From positions 372,001 through 436,000 of the forward strand of contig NZ_JAJQQS010000004.1 in assembly GCF_021228125.1 (NCBI RefSeq): 64,000 nucleotides of DNA, given 5' to 3'. The notes under the pieces were generated by a model. The model was not told where the DNA came from and searched no databases. It was given only the letters and a program-made list of their open reading frames with translations. The first letter of the stretch is position 1; each line of letters starts with the position of its first letter. This DNA is from Streptomyces albireticuli (GTDB lineage Bacteria; Actinomycetota; Actinomycetes; Streptomycetales; Streptomycetaceae). Shown here one piece after another: positions 6,573 to 14,606 of the stretch. A program made the position numbers and the translations under genes.

Positions 6573-7814
6573 CTACTCGTCGAACGCGCCCTGTCCCTCG
6601 GCCGCCTTCCGGGCGATCAGTTCCTTGTGCGCCTTGGCCACCTTCGCCGCCTCGGCCGCCTTCCGGGGGAAGCCCTCCAGGCCCTTCACGTTCGCCTCCT
6701 GGATCAGCCGGTCACGGCCCATGGCCTCCCGCACACCGGCCGCGTAGAGCATGGCGGCCCACTCCTCCGGGGTGCTCGCGTCGTCCCCCTTGGGCGGGTC
6801 GATGTCGACCAGCACCAGGGACGTAACCGGCCTCCCGTAGTAGTCGGTCGCCCCGTTGATCTCCACGACGTGCGGGGACAGGGTGACGACCGGGCCCGTC
6901 GGCATGTCCTTCTGCTTGCTGGCCTCCAGGGAGATGTACCGGATGGACTCCTGGCCCCGGTCGTCGATGGTCTGTTCCTTCGGGACCACCTTCAGCTCCG
7001 TGTCCGCCGCCGCGTAGATCGAGGAGGCGCCTCGGGCCCGGATGTCCCGGCCTTCCTTGCCGTGGCCGGAGTGGTGGACCGTGAGGACGGCCGCGCCGGT
7101 CCGGTTGGCCATAGCCGCCAGCCGCTTGACGATGCGCGCCATCTCGGAGTTGCTGTTCTCGTCGGCCGCCGTGGCGCACTGCGCCTGCGTGTCGACGACG
7201 ACGAGAGCGGGCCGCACGTGCTCCAGGAGGGCGGCCAGGGCCTCCCACTCCTCGCTCCCGATCTCGATGGGAGCCGGGCGCAGGTAGAACGGGTGCCGGT
7301 CGCCGGAGATCCCGTGCACCTGCGCGTAGGCCGCCATGCGCTTGCCCCACGCCTTGGAGCCCTCGGAGCAGATGTAGACGACCGGCCCGGCGTACGTCTC
7401 GCGGTCGTACCAGGGGCGGCCGGTGGCCACGCAGATGGCCATGGACAGGGCGATGAACGACTTGTACGAGCCGGACGGCCCGACGAGCCACGCGGCCGAC
7501 TGGCGCTCCAGGACGTCCCGGATCAGGTGCGGCTCCGCTCCGATGGACGCCACGTCGTACTGCCAGCCGTCCGTCAGGTTCAGGCTGTTCATGCCGGACA
7601 TGGCCCCGGTGGCGGCCCGGGGGCCGGGGAGCGGCACGGCCGCCTGCGCCGCGCTCATGGCCGCCTTGCGTGCGGCCAGGATGTTGGCCGCCGACGTGGT
7701 GTCGGGGTCGATGCCGTTCGCCATGGCCCACGAACGGAGTTCCCCGATGGACCGTTCGGCCTCCTCGGGCGGGATGGCTCCGGGGATGTCGCTCCAGTCG
7801 TTCTGTTCGGGCAT
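6573..7814 (-). CDS. RecA/RepA-like ATPase of the replication module (AAA_25 type)
   Basis: 413 aa. ATG 7812-7814 follows AGGAGA at 7 nt. The Walker A loop is GPSGSYKS (residues 112-119), with Tyr in place of the usual Gly before Lys. This variant is seen in RepA-like hexameric helicase ATPases of plasmids and actinophages. Walker B is ALVVVDTQ (203-210), and a VHHSGHG sensor-like motif follows (246-252). It is encoded downstream of the primase-polymerase and directly upstream of the iteron array. Its likely job is origin melting or helicase loading during extrachromosomal replication of the element. A palindrome and a hairpin in the 196-nt gap before it suggest its own regulated promoter. 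Confidence 0.8.
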   Translation of the reverse strand: MPEQNDWSDIPGAIPPEEAERSIGELRSWAMANGIDPDTTSAANILAARKAAMSAAQAAVPLPGPRAATGAMSGMNSLNLTDGWQYDVASIGAEPHLIRDVLERQSAAWLVGPSGSYKSFIALSMAICVATGRPWYDRETYAGPVVYICSEGSKAWGKRMAAYAQVHGISGDRHPFYLRPAPIEIGSEEWEALAALLEHVRPALVVVDTQAQCATAADENSNSEMARIVKRLAAMANRTGAAVLTVHHSGHGKEGRDIRARGASSIYAAADTELKVVPKEQTIDDRGQESIRYISLEASKQKDMPTGPVVTLSPHVVEINGATDYYGRPVTSLVLVDIDPPKGDDASTPEEWAAMLYAAGVREAMGRDRLIQEANVKGLEGFPRKAAEAAKVAKAHKELIARKAAEGQGAFDE

Positions 7815-7868
7815 CACTGTGTCTCCTGAAGGTGATGCCGTCGACCTGTGGTTGGCCCGCCGACTCTT

Positions 7869-7881
7869 GTACCGTGGGTAC
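7869..7881. promoter_or_regulatory. Palindrome upstream of the replication ATPase
   Basis: GTACC-GTG-GGTAC, a 5-bp inverted repeat about 55 nt before the ATPase start. Possible operator. Confidence 0.35.
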
Positions 7882-7937
7882 TGGAAAGGAGAGGTTGCGG
7901 GCCGCCCCCAGGGGACGGACTTCTGACTTCTTCTGGA

Positions 7938-7963
7938 GGGCCCGGGGCTGCAACCCTGGGCCC
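7938..7963 (-). terminator. Hairpin between primase-polymerase and ATPase genes
   Basis: GGGCCCGGGG (7938-7947) faces CCCTGGGCCC (7954-7963), a long GC stem with one G-T pair and a 6-nt loop. It would end or attenuate leftward transcription between the two genes. Confidence 0.5.
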
Positions 7964-8010
7964 TTCCGCTTGCCTGCACACCGATCGGCCTAGGCCAGCC
8001 GGCTGACCGT

Positions 8011-8904
8011 TCACGCTGCGGCGATTCCCTGCCTGACCTGCCGCACCGCGTACTCCTCGGGGACGCCGACCGACACGGCCGCGTCCTTCAGTGCCTGCCA
8101 GACGCCCGTCAGGGGGCAGGGCCCGGGGCAGTCCCGGTGAGCGCTGGCTATCGCCCTGGCGCGGCCGTACGTGGCCGTCCCGGCGCCGTTCGTCCGGTGG
8201 GCCGTGATGTGCTGCCGGGCCAGCTCCACGCCCCGGCTCACGTACCCCTCCGTGTGACGGCACCCGGTGGTCACCTCCCGCTCCCACGACGTCCGTACCG
8301 AGGAGGCCGCCGCCGGTCGCGGAGCGGACAGAACGATGCGGCCCGAGGAGGAGGAGGAGGAGGTGGCCTCTTCCCGTGAGCCCAGGACGCGGACGGCCTC
8401 CGGGAGCCGGACCATCTGTCCCGTCCCCCGGCCGCGCCAGACGGCGTACGCCATGCGGGACTTCAGGTCGACCCCGGGGCGTACGGCGTTCGAGGAGGTC
8501 ATGCCGCCCAGGTACAGCCAGTGCTCGCCCCGGGAGGTCTGCACGGTCCGGGTGGCCGGGAGCGTTGCCCTGGCCCACGTCACGGCCGCCGCGTCGTCCA
8601 GGTCGACGACCGTCACGCCCTGCGTGAAGGCGCCGCCGGGGTGCCAGCCCACGCCGTCCGCCTGCCGCCACGCCGGAGCCCACGCCGGGGATGTGATGAC
8701 GCCTCGGTCGGTCGTGGCCGCCGCCCACCCGTGGCAGGGCCTCGGGCACCGGCACAGTCCCTTGGAGCGCATGTGCGGCCGTCCGCCGCACCGGTTGCCC
8801 TCACAGGCCGGGCAGAGCGCCAGGGGTCGCTTACCGCGCAGCGGGAAGACCGGGACGCCCAGGGCGGCCAGCTCCAGGGCCGTGGCCACCTGCCCGGCGC
8901 TCAT
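8011..8904 (-). CDS. Bifunctional DNA primase/polymerase (Prim-Pol), N-terminal type
   Basis: 297 aa. The start ATG overlaps the stop of the preceding HTH gene (ATGA). The opening resembles Prim-Pol proteins (ALELAALGVPVFPLRGKRP). A Cys/His-rich insertion follows (residues 31-58). The metal-binding acidic motif is VVDLDD (99-104), and the later TSRGEHWLY (123-131) and VDLKSRMAYAVW (about 145-156) are typical of archaeo-eukaryotic primases. A run of six serines (182-187) encoded by a GGA/GAG repeat separates the catalytic core from a C-terminal region of about 100 aa. Prim-Pol proteins define one replication class of AICEs, distinct from rolling-circle RepSA. Confidence 0.8.
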   Translation of the reverse strand: MSAGQVATALELAALGVPVFPLRGKRPLALCPACEGNRCGGRPHMRSKGLCRCPRPCHGWAAATTDRGVITSPAWAPAWRQADGVGWHPGGAFTQGVTVVDLDDAAAVTWARATLPATRTVQTSRGEHWLYLGGMTSSNAVRPGVDLKSRMAYAVWRGRGTGQMVRLPEAVRVLGSREEATSSSSSSGRIVLSAPRPAAASSVRTSWEREVTTGCRHTEGYVSRGVELARQHITAHRTNGAGTATYGRARAIASAHRDCPGPCPLTGVWQALKDAAVSVGVPEEYAVRQVRQGIAAA

Positions 8905-9125
8905 CGCTGCGCCTCGGGGTCGATGACCTGCCCGTTCAGCCACTCCTCGATGTCCGCGCGCCGGTAGCGGGTGTGTCCGCTGCGGCCGGGAGCCTTCAGG
9001 TACTTGGGTCCCGTCTTGCGGTACCGGTGGGCCCGCAGGGTGTGAACGCTGATGCTGTACTCCTCTTCGACCTGCCGGGGCGTGAGCACCGCCTTACGGG
9101 TCTCGGTCGCCTGCGCCGTTGCCAT
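8901..9125 (-). CDS. xis-like: Excisionase-like HTH_17/MerR-type DNA-binding protein
   Basis: 74 aa. ATG 9123-9125 has GAGGAGG six nt upstream. The pattern LTPRQVEEEY..S..TLRAHRYRKTGPKY..GHTRYRRADIEEWL is the winged HTH seen in phage and AICE excisionases and small RepA-associated regulators. It is translationally coupled to the Prim-Pol gene, so it may control replication as well as excision. No integrase gene lies beside it, unlike the usual int-xis arrangement. Confidence 0.75.
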   Translation of the reverse strand: MATAQATETRKAVLTPRQVEEEYSISVHTLRAHRYRKTGPKYLKAPGRSGHTRYRRADIEEWLNGQVIDPEAQR

Positions 9126-9138
9126 ATCCGCCTCCTCT

Positions 9139-9155
9139 GGTGCTGTATCAGCACC
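9139..9155. promoter_or_regulatory. Operator-like palindrome GGTGCTG-TAT-CAGCACC
   Basis: Perfect 7-bp arms with a 3-nt centre, 13 nt upstream of the excisionase-like gene and just ahead of its ribosome site. It probably binds the element's own regulator and controls the xis-primpol(-ATPase) operon. Confidence 0.6.
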
Positions 9156-9329
9156 ATCCGTTGCTATGAGTGATCTACCTCCGAGCATAGACCGGCGAAA
9201 CGGTGCGTCAAGCGGCTGACTGCGTCTCACGCTGCACCAGGAGCGAGGGCAGGGCTCAACCTCGGAACAGGTTCATCAGGTTGGGCAGGAGGACCCGTCA
9301 GAAACTTTTCCCGGAGGGGTCGTTGCCGC

Positions 9330-10550
9330 CTACGCGGCCGGGAACTCCTCCAGGAGGCTGGCCACCTCGGGGACGTCCCGGAAGTCCTCCAGCCGCTTCA
9401 GCACGACGGCCGCCCGCCCGTCGGTCCGGTCGCTCGCCACGTCGGCGGACATCCGGATCATGCGGTCCGCCGTGGCCGCCGCCTCCTCCGGTTCGTTCGC
9501 GTCGGCCAGGGCCACGGCGAGCCAGGACAGGTACAGGGCCAGTTCCCGGGCGTGCGTCGCGTCGTACTGTCCGAGGACGTCACGCAGGCGCGGGACGGCC
9601 CGCAGCGGCCGGTGCAGCTCCGTGTACACCCGGGCCTCCATCACCTTCAGTTCGTCCGGCGACACCCAGTAGAGGTACCCCGGCTCTTCCGTGCCGTCCG
9701 TGTGCTCCGTGATCGCCTCCCCGGCCTCCCCGAGTGCCCGCATGGCCGGTTGCGCCTGCCCGGCCTGCGTGTGAGCCCACGCCACGCGATCGAGGTACAG
9801 GGCCCGCGCCCGGGGCGGAGCCTCCCCCGCGCCGTCGGCCGCCGCCTGCGCCATGGCCACGGCCTCCAGGGGATCCCCCATATTGGCCGTCTGGTAGGCG
9901 AGCGATCCCAGGAGGTTGCCCGCCAGGGTGGCATCCCCGGCCTGATGTGCCGCCGACAGACCGAGTCGATAGATGCGCTCCGCGTCCTCATGCTGGCCCG
10001 CGTCCGAGGCGATCCAACCGGCGATCTGCGCCAACTCCCCTATGCCCTGCAAGAGTTGGCGGCCGGTCTCGTCCGTGAACGTCGACTCCCGGTAGAGGGT
10101 CACAGCCGCCCGCAGCTCCCGCAGGGCCCGGCCGATCAGGTCCCGGCCGTACACGACGTCATCGGCCAGCCGGAGGCCGTGCACCCGCCCGTTCAGGTCG
10201 GCCACGGTGCTGGCCCCGATCCGGCGGCCCTCACGCGTCGCCAGGGGGGCGAACGGGTCACCCTCGGGCAGGAAGTCGGCCACGGTCGGCACGGGAGGCG
10301 TGGCGGCCGTCCTGCCTGCCGCAGTGGCCCGCTCCAGCGTCTCCACGTCCACCCGGAACACGGCGGCCAGGAACGGGAGCCAGTCCCGGGGGGTGCGGCG
10401 GCCGGTCTCCCACCGGTAGACGTGCTGCCTGTCGAGTGTCGGCGACCCTCCGGCAGCATCGTTCAGCTTCCGGGCAAGGTCGGATTGAGACCAGCCACGT
10501 TCCTGGCGCAGTCTCCGGATCATCGGACCGATGTTTTCCACGCCTGCCAT
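9330..10550 (-). CDS. XRE-family regulator with TPR-like C-terminal domain
   Basis: 406 aa. An N-terminal HTH_3 (about residues 8-62, including RRLRQERGWSQSDLARKL) is followed by a linker (about 85-125) and a long all-helical region. That region has repeated AERIYRLGLSAAHQAGD- and ALYLSWLAVALADA-like helices, typical of TPR sensor regulators in Streptomyces. The ATG at 10548-10550 has no clear ribosome site, so the transcript may be leaderless or begin at a nearby codon. Regulators of this build can respond to a peptide or ligand. Here it is the best candidate for the switch of the element, but it could also be cargo. Confidence 0.75.
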   Translation of the reverse strand: MAGVENIGPMIRRLRQERGWSQSDLARKLNDAAGGSPTLDRQHVYRWETGRRTPRDWLPFLAAVFRVDVETLERATAAGRTAATPPVPTVADFLPEGDPFAPLATREGRRIGASTVADLNGRVHGLRLADDVVYGRDLIGRALRELRAAVTLYRESTFTDETGRQLLQGIGELAQIAGWIASDAGQHEDAERIYRLGLSAAHQAGDATLAGNLLGSLAYQTANMGDPLEAVAMAQAAADGAGEAPPRARALYLDRVAWAHTQAGQAQPAMRALGEAGEAITEHTDGTEEPGYLYWVSPDELKVMEARVYTELHRPLRAVPRLRDVLGQYDATHARELALYLSWLAVALADANEPEEAAATADRMIRMSADVASDRTDGRAAVVLKRLEDFRDVPEVASLLEEFPAA

Positions 10551-10659
10551 GTCGCCAATTCTGGATTACGGGCAGGACTACAGACAGGCACTCTCTGCGA
10601 GATCCACCCGGCCGGTTTTCTGGCAGGTACGCCCTGCACGCGACCGGACGGAATCAGCG

Positions 10660-10866
10660 ATGACGCATCTCTGGATCAAGGTGTACGACTACAACGGGCA
10701 GACCAAGCAGATGCGGGAGGTCAAGTCGTGGTCGGCCAGGATCGAGGAACTGCCCAACGCGCCGTTGATCGATGACCGGTGGCCGCTGTGCCAGTGCTAC
10801 CGGTGTAAGGGGGAGGGGACGCCGCTGCGGCGCCCGGGGACGGTTTTCAGAGGCCGCCCGCAGTGA
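10660..10866 (+). CDS. Small hypothetical protein with CxCxxC
   Basis: 68 aa, divergent from the XRE regulator with 109 nt between them. It contains a CQCYRC motif (residues 46-51) near a short basic C-terminus. No clear ribosome site is visible, though ATG is in a plausible place for the divergent promoter. The family was not recognised. It is the last gene that looks element-borne. Confidence 0.45.
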   Translation: MTHLWIKVYDYNGQTKQMREVKSWSARIEELPNAPLIDDRWPLCQCYRCKGEGTPLRRPGTVFRGRPQ

Positions 10867-11013
10867 CCGTCTCGGCGTACACATGCCGTACAGGTCACCT
10901 CTGGCCACCCCTAGCCACTCGGTTACACCCGTAGCCGCTTCCTGCGCAGGTCAGATGGGGTTCCGGGGCATGGCCCCTGGTCAGGGAGGCGTGGAGGCCA
11001 CACAATAGATGCG
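10867..11013. other. Probable right junction of the element with the chromosome
   Basis: No gene is present. Short features only: GTGACC and GGTCAC flanking a CGTACA direct repeat (about 10864-10899), and a GGGGC-ATG-GCCCC hairpin at about 10966-10978. The gene content changes here from element to core chromosome, but no att core repeat could be identified. Confidence 0.35.
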
Positions 11014-11202
11014 ATGCCGGAATACGAATTCTGTGATGTGTATGTGCCTCGCGGGGTCTCCCGAGGGGCGACCACACGCCTGCTGACCGACCATGCCGAG
11101 TACAGACACTGGGAGTTGGACCGACTGCGACTCTATCCCGACGGCAGCCGCCGGGTGCGGCTGCGACGCCGGATCATCCGCCAGCTGCGTGCGACGTGGT
11201 GA
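11014..11202 (+). CDS. DUF5703-like small conserved Streptomyces protein
   Basis: 62 aa starting MPEYEFCDVYVPRGVSR and ending in a very basic RRRIIRQLRATW. This matches my memory of a short, highly conserved Streptomyces protein annotated as DUF5703, found near the chaplin and M20 peptidase genes. No signal or membrane segment. GGAGG lies 16 nt before the chosen ATG; an out-of-frame ATG lies at the optimal distance. A strong terminator follows 6 nt after the stop. Confidence 0.65.
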   Translation: MPEYEFCDVYVPRGVSRGATTRLLTDHAEYRHWELDRLRLYPDGSRRVRLRRRIIRQLRATW

Positions 11203-11208
11203 ACGCAT

Positions 11209-11244
11209 ACGGAGCGGGGCCCGCGGCCGCGGGCCCCGCTCCGT
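11209..11244. terminator. 36-nt perfect palindrome after the DUF5703-like gene
   Basis: Left arm ACGGAGCGGGGCCCGCG and its exact complement, giving a stem of about 17 bp. It lies between convergent genes and can serve both. Confidence 0.8.
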
Positions 11245-11283
11245 GCTGTGTGCCTGGTGCCGCTCCGTCCGGGGTGAGCCGGA

Positions 11284-12192
11284 TCAGTTCTGCGCGGCGC
11301 GGGCGCGGCGGTAGATGACCGCCCCGCCCAGGAGCAGTCCGGCGCTGGCGGCGCCGGCCATGCCGAGCTGACCCGCGCCGGTGTGCGCGAGCTCGACGGC
11401 CTTGGCCGCCGGGGCCGCGAGGACGCCACCGTCACGGTGGGCGTCCTTCACCTCGGCCGGGGTGCGGTGCGCAGCGGGGGTGATGTGCGCGGGGTGCTCC
11501 CCGGTGGGCTTGTGACCCGTGGGGTGTCCGCCCGGCTTGTGGCCGGTCGGGTGCTCGGCGGGCTTGTGGTCCGCCGGCTTGTGGGGGTGGGCAGGCGGCT
11601 TGTGGCCGGGCTGCTCGTGACCCGGGGTGTGGTGCGTGGGGGGCTTGTGCTCCCCGGGGTGCCCCGGCTTGCCCGGAGGCTGGTGGGGCGGGTTGTTGTG
11701 CCCGGGGTGACCCGGCCACTGGTGGTCGTGACCACCGACGTGGCCACCGGCGTTGGCGCAGCCGTTTCCGGTGGTGGAGTTCCCGATGCCGACGACGTTG
11801 ACGCTGTTGCCGCAGGCGTTCACCGGGACGTGCACCGGGACCTGGACGGTGTTACCGGAGGCGACACCCGGCGAGTGGGAGGCCGCGCCGTGCGCGCCCC
11901 CGGAGCCGTGGTTGCCGCCGCCCTTGCCGTGGCCGCCCTTGCCGTGGCCGCCGCCGTTGGCACAGCGGTTGCCCGAGGCCGGGTTGAGCGCACCGATCAC
12001 ATTCACGGTGTTGCCGCAGGCGTTCACCGGGATGTGTACGGGGACCTGGACGGTGTTACCGGACGCCACACCCGGCGAGTGGGAGGCCGCGCCGTGGGCC
12101 CCCGAGTCCGCGTAGGAGTACGCGCCGGTCATGGCGATCACGCCACTTGCCGCCGCCGCGGTGATCAAGCTCTTCTTGGCCACCTGTCGCAT
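11284..12192 (-). CDS. chpC-like: Long chaplin with sortase signal (ChpA/B/C class)
   Basis: 302 aa. An N-terminal Sec signal (about 1-28) is followed by two chaplin domains, each with the Cys pair of long chaplins (Cys59/Cys77 and Cys127/Cys145) and the SPGVASGNTVQVPVH core. A His/Pro/Gly-rich spacer of about 100 residues follows (about 150-255). It ends with LAHTG (268-272), a hydrophobic stretch and RRAR, a class E sortase signal. Long chaplins are amyloid-forming surface proteins anchored to peptidoglycan that make aerial hyphae hydrophobic. A GAGAGG ribosome site precedes ATG 12190-12192. It sits beside a short chaplin, as chpC and chpH do in S. coelicolor. Confidence 0.93.
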   Translation of the reverse strand: MRQVAKKSLITAAAASGVIAMTGAYSYADSGAHGAASHSPGVASGNTVQVPVHIPVNACGNTVNVIGALNPASGNRCANGGGHGKGGHGKGGGNHGSGGAHGAASHSPGVASGNTVQVPVHVPVNACGNSVNVVGIGNSTTGNGCANAGGHVGGHDHQWPGHPGHNNPPHQPPGKPGHPGEHKPPTHHTPGHEQPGHKPPAHPHKPADHKPAEHPTGHKPGGHPTGHKPTGEHPAHITPAAHRTPAEVKDAHRDGGVLAAPAAKAVELAHTGAGQLGMAGAASAGLLLGGAVIYRRARAAQN

Positions 12193-12337
12193 GACGTTAC
12201 TGCCTCTCTTGCCTTACCGTGCGGAACACGCGTGGGCGCACGAGGCCCACGCGCAGGAAGACCGGACGGCTCCGGAGGCACGCGCGCAGCGCGCCCCGGA
12301 GCCGCCCTTCACACCCTTTACGGGATGAGGCACAACG

Positions 12338-12571
12338 TCAGTTGTTGACGCACTTGTTGCCGAAGGTGGGGTTCAGCAGCCCGACGATGTTGATCGAGTT
12401 GCCGCAGACGTTCACCGGGACGTGCACCGGGGCCTGGATGACGTTCCCCGACACGACGCCGGGGGAGTTCACCGCGGCGCCCTGCGCACCCGAGCTGGCC
12501 ATGGCGACGCCCGAGCCCGCGAGCACGACACCACCGGTGACCGCCGCAGCAGCGACAACCTTCTTGAGCAT
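12338..12571 (-). CDS. chpH-like: Short chaplin (ChpH-like)
   Basis: 77 aa with a Sec signal (about 1-25) and one chaplin domain of about 50 residues. Cys56 and Cys74 should form the intramolecular disulfide, and the amyloid-prone VIQAPVHVPVNVCGNSINIVG-type core is present (quoted in two parts: VIQAPVHVPVNVCGNS, then INIVG). ATG has AGGAGG five nt upstream. Secreted short chaplins assemble into the rodlet layer of aerial hyphae and spores. It is upstream of, and in the same direction as, the long chaplin, with a 145-nt gap that may hold a separate promoter. Confidence 0.93.
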   Translation of the reverse strand: MLKKVVAAAAVTGGVVLAGSGVAMASSGAQGAAVNSPGVVSGNVIQAPVHVPVNVCGNSINIVGLLNPTFGNKCVNN

Positions 12572-12700
12572 TGATTCCTCCTAGTTGGCAAGCGGTCCCA
12601 GCCGCGGACCGCACACCTGTAACGACGAGGAGGTAATCGGGCTACGCAACCCTCAATTCATTCACTCTTTCCGGTGGCGAAGAAACGAATTTACGATGTT

Positions 12701-14044
12701 TCAGCACTGATCGATGAACCGGTCGAGCACCCGTGCGCCGAACTTCAGGCCCTCCAGGGGCACCCGCTCGTCGACGCCGTGGAACATCCCCGCGAAGTCG
12801 AGCTCCGGCGGCAGCTGGAGCGGCGCGAAACCGAAGCAGCGGATCCCGAGGTCGTCGAAGGACTTGGCGTCGGTGCCGCCGGAGAGCATGTACGGCACGG
12901 CCCGCGCGATCGGGTCCTCGGCCTTGAGCGCCGACTGCATCGCGTCGACGAGGGCACCGTCGAAGCTCGTCTCCAGCGCCTTGTCCGCGTGGACGTCCTC
13001 GCGCCTGACCCGCGGCCCGAGGATCCGGTCGAGGTCGGCGAGGAACTCCTCCTCGTACCCCGGCAGGAAGCGGCCGTCGACATGCGCGACGGCCTGGCCC
13101 GGGATGACGTTCACCTTGTACCCGGCGCCGAGCATGGTCGGGGCCGCGGTGTTGCGCAGGGTGGTGCCGATCATCTTGGCGATGCCGCCCAGCTTGGTGA
13201 GCGTCGTCTCCATGTCCTCGGGATCGAGCGGGGTGCCGAGCGCGTCGGAGAGCTCGTCGAGGAAGGACCGCACGGTCTTGGTCACCCGGACCGGGAACTC
13301 GTGCCGCCCGAGCCGGCCGACCGCCTCGCAGAGCTCCGTGATCGCGTTGTCCTTGTTGGTCATCGAGCCGTGGCCGGCGGTGCCGTCCACGGTGAGCCGC
13401 ATCCAGTGCATGCCCTTCTGCGCGGTCTCGATCAGATAGAGCCGCAGGTTCTCGTTGACGGTGAAGGAGAAGCCGCCGACCTCGCCGATCGCCTCGGTGA
13501 CCCCCTCGAAGAGCCCGGGGTGCTTGTCCACCAGGTGGCGGGCGCCGTAGACGCCGCCGGCCTCCTCGTCCGCGAGGAAGGCGAGCACGATGTCGCGCGG
13601 GGGCTTGCGCCCGGAGCGCATCCGGTCGCGGACGACCGCGAGGGTCATCGCGTCCATGTCCTTCATGTCGACCGCGCCGCGCCCCCACAGGCAGCCGTCG
13701 GCGATCTCACCCGCGAAGGGGTGGTGGGTCCAGTCCTCGGCGTTGGCCGGGACGACATCGGTGTGGCCGTGGATGAGCAGGGCCGGGCGGGACGGGTCCT
13801 CGCCCTCGATCCTCGCCACCGTCGAGGCGCGGCCCTTGTGGGACTCGAAGATCCGCGGCTCCAGCCCGACCTCGGCGAGCTTCTCGGCCACGTACTCGGC
13901 GGCGGCGCGCTCGCCCGGCCCGGAGTGGTCGCCGTAGTTACTGGTGTCGATCCGGATCAGATCGCGGCAGAGGTCGACGACCTCCCTCTCGGCGTCCCCG
14001 GCGCTCCTGCCCGTCCCGGCGCCGGCCGGCTTCGACTCGCTCAC
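12701..14044 (-). CDS. M20 family metallopeptidase/amidohydrolase
   Basis: 447 aa from a GTG (14042-14044) with GAGGAGG at 4-5 nt. The M20 di-zinc motifs are clear: HGHTDVVP (His94, Asp96), GRGAVDMKD (Asp126), the catalytic DEE at 159-161 followed by AGG, and the lid-domain GTAGHGS. Members hydrolyse peptides or N-acyl amino acids (carboxypeptidase G2, ArgE, DapE). The substrate cannot be set from sequence. No signal peptide, so cytoplasmic. Streptomyces commonly keeps this gene beside the chaplins. Confidence 0.9.
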   Translation of the reverse strand: MSESKPAGAGTGRSAGDAEREVVDLCRDLIRIDTSNYGDHSGPGERAAAEYVAEKLAEVGLEPRIFESHKGRASTVARIEGEDPSRPALLIHGHTDVVPANAEDWTHHPFAGEIADGCLWGRGAVDMKDMDAMTLAVVRDRMRSGRKPPRDIVLAFLADEEAGGVYGARHLVDKHPGLFEGVTEAIGEVGGFSFTVNENLRLYLIETAQKGMHWMRLTVDGTAGHGSMTNKDNAITELCEAVGRLGRHEFPVRVTKTVRSFLDELSDALGTPLDPEDMETTLTKLGGIAKMIGTTLRNTAAPTMLGAGYKVNVIPGQAVAHVDGRFLPGYEEEFLADLDRILGPRVRREDVHADKALETSFDGALVDAMQSALKAEDPIARAVPYMLSGGTDAKSFDDLGIRCFGFAPLQLPPELDFAGMFHGVDERVPLEGLKFGARVLDRFIDQC

Positions 14045-14357
14045 GCTGCCTCCTCTGGTTCGCTGCCGCGCGCCCGCCCGGAGAAGGCCGGGCCCGCGGC
14101 GTGGTCCATCGCCATCCTCTCTCTCCGTCCGCCTCAGCCCAAGGCCGCAATACCGCCGACATCCGCCCGTCACGAAGGCCGCCCGGGGCCGCTACCGGAG
14201 CCCGTCGCCACGCCCGCCGCAGCCCCCGTCGCGGAACCCGCCACCGGAGCCTCGGGCCGGTCCGCCGGGGTCCGGCTGAGCGGGTGATCGAGCACCCCCA
14301 GATCTTTGGTATTGTTTTCCTCGTCGGAAGGGAACAGCCCGGAAGACGAAACACCCG
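14045..14357. other. Intergenic region with divergent promoters
   Basis: No gene seen. It separates the leftward peptidase from tRNA-Leu. The 40 nt around 14298-14330 are unusually AT-rich for this genome and probably contain the tRNA promoter; exact -35/-10 boxes could not be set. Confidence 0.4.
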
Positions 14358-14442
14358 GTCCGGGTGGCGGAATGGCAGACGCGCTAGCTTGAGGTGCTAG
14401 TGCCCTTTATCGGGCGTGGGGGTTCAAGTCCCCCCTCGGACA
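14358..14442 (+). tRNA. tRNA-Leu (anticodon GAG)
   Basis: 85 nt. The acceptor arm GTCCGGG pairs with CTCGGAC (one G-T). The anticodon stem CTAGC/GCTAG encloses the loop TTGAGGT, so the anticodon is GAG (reads CUC/CUU). A long variable arm (GCCC..GGGC) marks a class II tRNA. The T-arm GGGGG-TTCAAGT-CCCCC is canonical. CCA is not fully encoded (ACCG follows). Class II tRNA-Leu genes are frequent integration targets, but no duplicated 3' end was found in the element. Confidence 0.95.
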
Positions 14443-14450
14443 CCGAAGGA

Positions 14451-14476
14451 AAGCCCCAGCATTTGCTGGGGCTTTT
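14451..14476 (+). terminator. Rho-independent terminator after tRNA-Leu
   Basis: A 10-bp stem AAGCCCCAGC/GCTGGGGCTT with an ATTT loop, followed by TT. Confidence 0.85.
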
Positions 14477-14606
14477 CTGTGTTTGGGAGCCCACTCGCCC
14501 ATCCGCGCGAGCGGTTACCCATAGAAATGACCCTTTTGACCGGAGTCGGTATCTTTGATCACTCCGGTAGCAGCCGCTTCGCTGCGCTCGCAGAGATCCA
14601 CGAGGC

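Noticed and set aside
14358..14442. tRNA-Leu as the element's attachment site
   Set aside because: No copy of the tRNA 3' end was found near 10.9 kb, and core genes lie between the tRNA and the element.
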